Assembly (NCBI RefSeq): GCF_002280785.1 | Contig: NZ_NCEQ01000019.1 | Location: forward strand, 1 to 49,155 | Source of the DNA: Brevundimonas subvibrioides | Lineage (GTDB): Bacteria > Pseudomonadota > Alphaproteobacteria > Caulobacterales > Caulobacteraceae | Length of the DNA stretch: 49,155 bases | Direction of reading: 5' to 3' | Part shown: piece after piece, positions 46,333 through 49,155 of the stretch | How the letters are laid out: the number at the start of each line of letters is the position of its first letter | Position numbering within the stretch: position 1 is the first letter of the stretch | Made by a program: the position numbers and the translations under genes | The notes under the pieces: generated by a model | What the model was told of the DNA's origin: nothing | What the model saw: the letters and a program-made list of their open reading frames with translations, nothing else | Database searches by the model: none

Positions 46333-46431
46333 CTAGGGGGGGGAGAACCGGCGCGGCGCGACAGTCGGCGTCCGCTGGTGCAGCCTAGCCGAATTGGACC
46401 GGTTTCGCCACGATTTCCTTGAACGGAGAGA

Positions 46432-46554
46432 TCAGCGGATCCGGCCGGCCTCGATCGAGCCATAGGCGCCCGATTGGCCGCCCTCGACGGTCGCGCACGC
46501 GGAGACACCGATCAGGGTGCCGATGAACAGGCCGATCCGAAGTGCGCGTCGCAT
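46432..46554 (-). CDS. Small lipoprotein, 40 residues
   Basis: Upstream of the CNNM gene on the same strand, ATG 46554 opens a 40-codon frame: MRRALRIGLFIGTLIGVSAC then ATVEGGQSGAYGSIEAGRIR. The hydrophobic helix, the basic N-terminus and lipobox VSAC define an entericidin-like small lipoprotein. No strong ribosome-binding site is visible. Function unknown. Confidence 0.6.
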   Translation of the reverse strand: MRRALRIGLFIGTLIGVSACATVEGGQSGAYGSIEAGRIR

Positions 46555-46695
46555 AGGGTTACCAAAAGACTAACGTCCAAGTCGGAACGTAGGCCTTGGT
46601 TCGAGGTTGCACGCAAGCCCCCGCCCCCGCCGGTTGTGCGGAACGGTAAACAGGCCTGCGGGTTGGCTAGCTCCAGTCCGCCCGAGAGTTGAGTC

Positions 46696-47087
46696 TTGAT
46701 CCGCCGGGCCTTCGCCGTCGCCCCCCTCGCCTCCGTTTCCCTGGCCGCCTTCGGTGCGCCCGATCCGGAGAGCCAGGCCACGGTCCCAACAATCCGGCAG
46801 GCTCGGTCTGGAGCGAACTGTCGCGCGACACCTATGGCATCCACAGCACGCCGGAGCCGTCGCAGATCGGCAGGACCGCCTCCAGCGGCTGCGTCCGCCT
46901 GACCAACTGGAGCGCCGAACAACTGGCCGCCGCGGTCAAGCCGGGCGTCGAGGCGATCTTCAGCCAGGCTCGACCGCGCCCAGCGCCGTCCCGCCCCAGA
47001 AGCCGCAGTGATGCCGGTCGTGGAAGGTGGCGTCGACGCGATCGCCTTCGGGATGGAAGACCACGATCGGTCCACCGCCGTCGTTGA
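46696..47087 (+). pseudogene. L,D-transpeptidase remnant
   Basis: A TTG-started signal-like N-terminus ([20 protein letters not shown]) runs to about 46780. It then joins out of frame to the end of a YkuD catalytic domain: [53 protein letters not shown]. The linker, peptidoglycan-binding part and most of the YkuD domain are gone. In the active site the usual SHGCVR reads SSGCVR, so the His before Gly is lost although His in YGIH and the Cys remain. The frame has no natural stop after GVEAIF and runs into the antisense of the esterase gene. It is non-functional. Confidence 0.8.
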
Positions 47088-48615
47088 CGCGCGGCCAGTC
47101 CTGCTCGAAGTCCGGATCGTGCCCGAACCCGGCCCACAGCCGCATCATCCTGTCCGACAAGGCCCGCTGCTCCGGTGTCCATCGGCCCGTGTCGGCGAAC
47201 AGCCAGCTCGTCCCGAACACATAGGCCAGTTCCGAGGCGTGATAGGCCCCCATGTCCAGGCCGCTGATCCAGTCGGGCAGCAGGAACGGCGCCTCGGCAT
47301 CGGCGAACTCATACCCATGCACCGGGACATGCCTTGCCAGCAGCCGCCTCAAGGCTTCGGCCGGGCACGAGAACCGGCTGTCGGTGAAGCTTTGAGCGAT
47401 GGCGACCGCCGGACCATCCGCACCCACCGGGTACCGCTCCAGCGCCCGCTCCCCGTCGGCGCCGTACAGCCAGACCGTCTCCTTCTGGTAGCGCTCCATG
47501 TCCTTGACCTCGACGGCGAACAGCCGGCCCTCGTCGGTGTTCGTGCCCACGATCACCGGGACCCAGGTGAACCGGCCGCTGGCGAAGGCCTCAGGCGGAC
47601 TGGTCGGCACGGTCGCGTCCGTATGCACCGGACCCCACGAGCCCGGTCCATTGATCCCGGATCGCAACGAGGGCGCCCGCGCGAGCCGCCAGGCGGGCAG
47701 GGCTCTCAGGCAGGCCACCTGTCCCTGCTCCGTACAGCCAAGGGCTTCCGCGAACGGCGGCCCGCCCGGCGCCTGGTCCTTGGCGGCGTTCAGCGACTGC
47801 GGCTCCAGGCACGGCCCGCTCTGCAGGATGACCCGATGGAACAGCCCCTCCGACCCGGGCGAGGCCATCAGATAACAGGCGCTCCATGCCCCCGAACTCT
47901 CGGCGAACAGGGTCACGTCGCCCGGATCGCCGCCGAACGCCCCGATGTTCTCATGCACCCAGCGCAGCGCTGCCTGCTGATCCATCAGGCCCCAGTTGCC
48001 CCCCAGATTCCGGGCGCCGCCGTCGCCCTCGGCATCGAAGCCGGGATGGGCCAGCCAGCCGAGCGCGCCCAGCCGGAAGTTGACCGTGACCACGACCCGC
48101 CCCTGTTCGGCCGCCAGCCGCGACGGATCGTAGTTGGCCCCCGATCCGATCGTGAAGGCCCCGCCGTGCAGCCAGACCATCACCGGCCGCAGCCTTGAAA
48201 GATTGTCATCCAGGACCTGATCCGGGACGGGCCCGTACACATTCACGAACAGACAGTCCTCCGACCCGACGACCAGCCCGCCGCCGCCGCCGAGGATGGC
48301 CTTCCTCCCCAGGGCCTGAACGCAGTCGGACCCCAGCCGCGTCGCATCCCTGACGCCGTCCCACGGCTCCGGCGGTCGCGGTCCTCGCCAGCGCAGGTCG
48401 CCGACCGGCGCCTTGGCATAGGGCACGCCGAGAAAGGCCCGCACCCCCGCCCCCTCGACGCCGCGCACCACGCCCGCCTCCGTCCGCGCCTCGACGAACG
48501 ACCTGTCCGACGCGAACCGCACCGAGTCGACGGCGCCCGGGTGTGTGACCACGCAGCCGCCCAGGGCGAGCGCCATCACGGCGATCGCCGCCTGCCGGAA
48601 CCAGGATCTCGTCAT
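46960..48615 (-). CDS. Type-B carboxylesterase lipoprotein
   Basis: The 551-residue alpha/beta hydrolase has a lipoprotein signal ([21 protein letters not shown]). The oxyanion-hole region is [20 protein letters not shown], the nucleophile elbow [12 protein letters not shown] (Ser in ESSG; the family usually has ESAG), with [12 protein letters not shown] upstream and a late His in [10 protein letters not shown]. Type-B carboxylesterases hydrolyse ester substrates; the specificity is unknown. The C-terminus ([17 protein letters not shown]) is antisense to the end of the L,D-transpeptidase remnant. Confidence 0.87.
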   Translation of the reverse strand: MTRSWFRQAAIAVMALALGGCVVTHPGAVDSVRFASDRSFVEARTEAGVVRGVEGAGVRAFLGVPYAKAPVGDLRWRGPRPPEPWDGVRDATRLGSDCVQALGRKAILGGGGGLVVGSEDCLFVNVYGPVPDQVLDDNLSRLRPVMVWLHGGAFTIGSGANYDPSRLAAEQGRVVVTVNFRLGALGWLAHPGFDAEGDGGARNLGGNWGLMDQQAALRWVHENIGAFGGDPGDVTLFAESSGAWSACYLMASPGSEGLFHRVILQSGPCLEPQSLNAAKDQAPGGPPFAEALGCTEQGQVACLRALPAWRLARAPSLRSGINGPGSWGPVHTDATVPTSPPEAFASGRFTWVPVIVGTNTDEGRLFAVEVKDMERYQKETVWLYGADGERALERYPVGADGPAVAIAQSFTDSRFSCPAEALRRLLARHVPVHGYEFADAEAPFLLPDWISGLDMGAYHASELAYVFGTSWLFADTGRWTPEQRALSDRMMRLWAGFGHDPDFEQDWPRVNDGGGPIVVFHPEGDRVDATFHDRHHCGFWGGTALGAVEPG

Positions 48616-48629
48616 TCAGTCAGGCGGCC

Positions 48630-48974
48630 TCAGTAGTAGCCGTAGCTCCCGCGCCTCGGCACGCGATCATAGCCATAGCGGCCGTCGCGATTATAGCCGC
48701 TGAAGCCATAGCCGCAGGGATCGTCCCGCTCCGACAACTGGTTGCCCAGCAACCCGCCGGCCAGCGCCCCGATCGCCGCGCCCCGCTCCCGGTCGTTCTC
48801 CCCGGCGATGGCCGCCCCGGCCAGGGCGCCGAGCGCCGCTCCGCTGGCGGTCGCATATCGCCTGTTCTCTTGATAGTCCCGCTCGCACTGTGAGGCGTAG
48901 TTGCCTGTGGTGGCGCAGGCGCCGGTCAACATCGTCACGGCCGACACGGCGGCCAGGGTCCAGATCGTTTTCAT
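48630..48974 (-). CDS. Glycine-zipper lipoprotein
   Basis: The 114-residue product starts at ATG 48974 (MKTIWTLAAVSAVTMLTGAC) with lipobox TGAC. A glycine-zipper follows (GAALGALAGAAIAGE, GAAIGALAGGLLGNQL), then a Tyr/Gly/Arg-rich tail (YGFSGYNRDGRYGYD). It is expected in the outer membrane or periplasm. It ends 14 nt before the esterase start and could share its transcript. Function unknown. Confidence 0.75.
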   Translation of the reverse strand: MKTIWTLAAVSAVTMLTGACATTGNYASQCERDYQENRRYATASGAALGALAGAAIAGENDRERGAAIGALAGGLLGNQLSERDDPCGYGFSGYNRDGRYGYDRVPRRGSYGYY

Positions 48975-49065
48975 CGAGGGCTCCTTGAGGAAACACTCGT
49001 TCGCCAACGCCGTGCAGGAAGGCGCGTTCCGTCGCTGCTTCCTTCTCCCTCAAGGCGAGAAGGGC

Positions 49066-49101
49066 AAAGAAAAAGGCCCCCCGGCTTTCACCGGAGGGCC
49101 T
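49066..49101 (-). terminator. Rho-independent terminator after tuf
   Basis: On the minus strand an 11-pair stem with one mismatch (49074-49101) is followed by a T-rich tract (tttttcttt, 49066-49074). It lies 34 nt after the tuf stop codon. Confidence 0.88.
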
Positions 49102-49134
49102 CGTTCAGTCAGTCCATTCGGACCGTCGTGTTGA

Positions 49135-49155
49135 CTACTCGACGATCTTGGCGAC
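49135..49155 (-). CDS. tuf: Elongation factor Tu, last codons (partial)
   Basis: Only six codons and the stop are in the window. The minus strand ends V-A-K-I-V-E-stop, matching the C-terminus of EF-Tu (usually GVVAKIIE). The identification rests on this short end, on the terminator and on the usual placement of tuf upstream of tRNA-Trp/secE. The rest of the gene is beyond the right edge. Confidence 0.75.
   Translation of the reverse strand, partial: VAKIVE

Overview
The window is high-GC (roughly 65-72 %) alphaproteobacterial chromosome, most likely from Brevundimonas or a close member of the Caulobacteraceae. This rests on recognition, not on a search. The supporting signs are a MetH split into two genes behind an ArsR-methyltransferase fusion and metF, a class I lysyl-tRNA synthetase, an Oar-like TonB-dependent receptor, a CtrA-like promoter motif, and the tuf / tRNA-Trp / secE / nusG / rplKAJL block.

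Layout. 1-2.7 kb: the 3' end of ettA, a chagasin-type inhibitor lipoprotein, a 2-hydroxyacid dehydrogenase and a DUF6065 protein. 2.7-8.6 kb: a methionine/one-carbon operon (ArsR-methyltransferase, metF, metH in two parts) behind a perfect 26-bp palindrome. 8.6-18.8 kb: a secreted protein, a large TonB-dependent receptor, a DUF442 protein, a metallo-beta-lactamase-fold hydrolase, DUF1499, an acyl-CoA ligase, a lipoprotein, a uridine kinase and a TetR regulator. 18.8-25 kb: pdxH, a J-like protein with aroC, a lower-GC three-gene cassette led by a phage-type peptidoglycan hydrolase, and queC-queE. 25-33 kb: a CBS hybrid histidine kinase, an AbgT transporter, a ligase-associated exonuclease, tandem hotdog thioesterases, small proteins and an S24 regulator. 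33-41 kb: an SH3 protein, lysS, an amidoligase, queA, an M61 peptidase and a DJ-1/PfpI protein. 41-49.2 kb (mostly minus strand): rplL, rplJ, rplA, rplK, nusG, secE, tRNA-Trp, a CNNM/CorC protein, a degraded L,D-transpeptidase, a carboxylesterase, a glycine-zipper protein and the last codons of tuf.

Main observations. Three genes carry internal deletions that shift the frame: metH (in the cobalamin domain), nusG (most of the NGN domain) and an L,D-transpeptidase. Because nusG is normally essential, an assembly error must be excluded before real gene decay is considered. Two dispersed repeat families are present. One copy of the GC-hairpin family lies inside metF and encodes its last 45 or so residues. 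Two small lipoprotein genes (13053-13202 and 46432-46554) are easily missed. The peptidoglycan hydrolase/membrane-protein cassette at 21.8-23.4 kb and the stand-alone amidoligase at 35.4-36.5 kb are the best candidates for undescribed biology.
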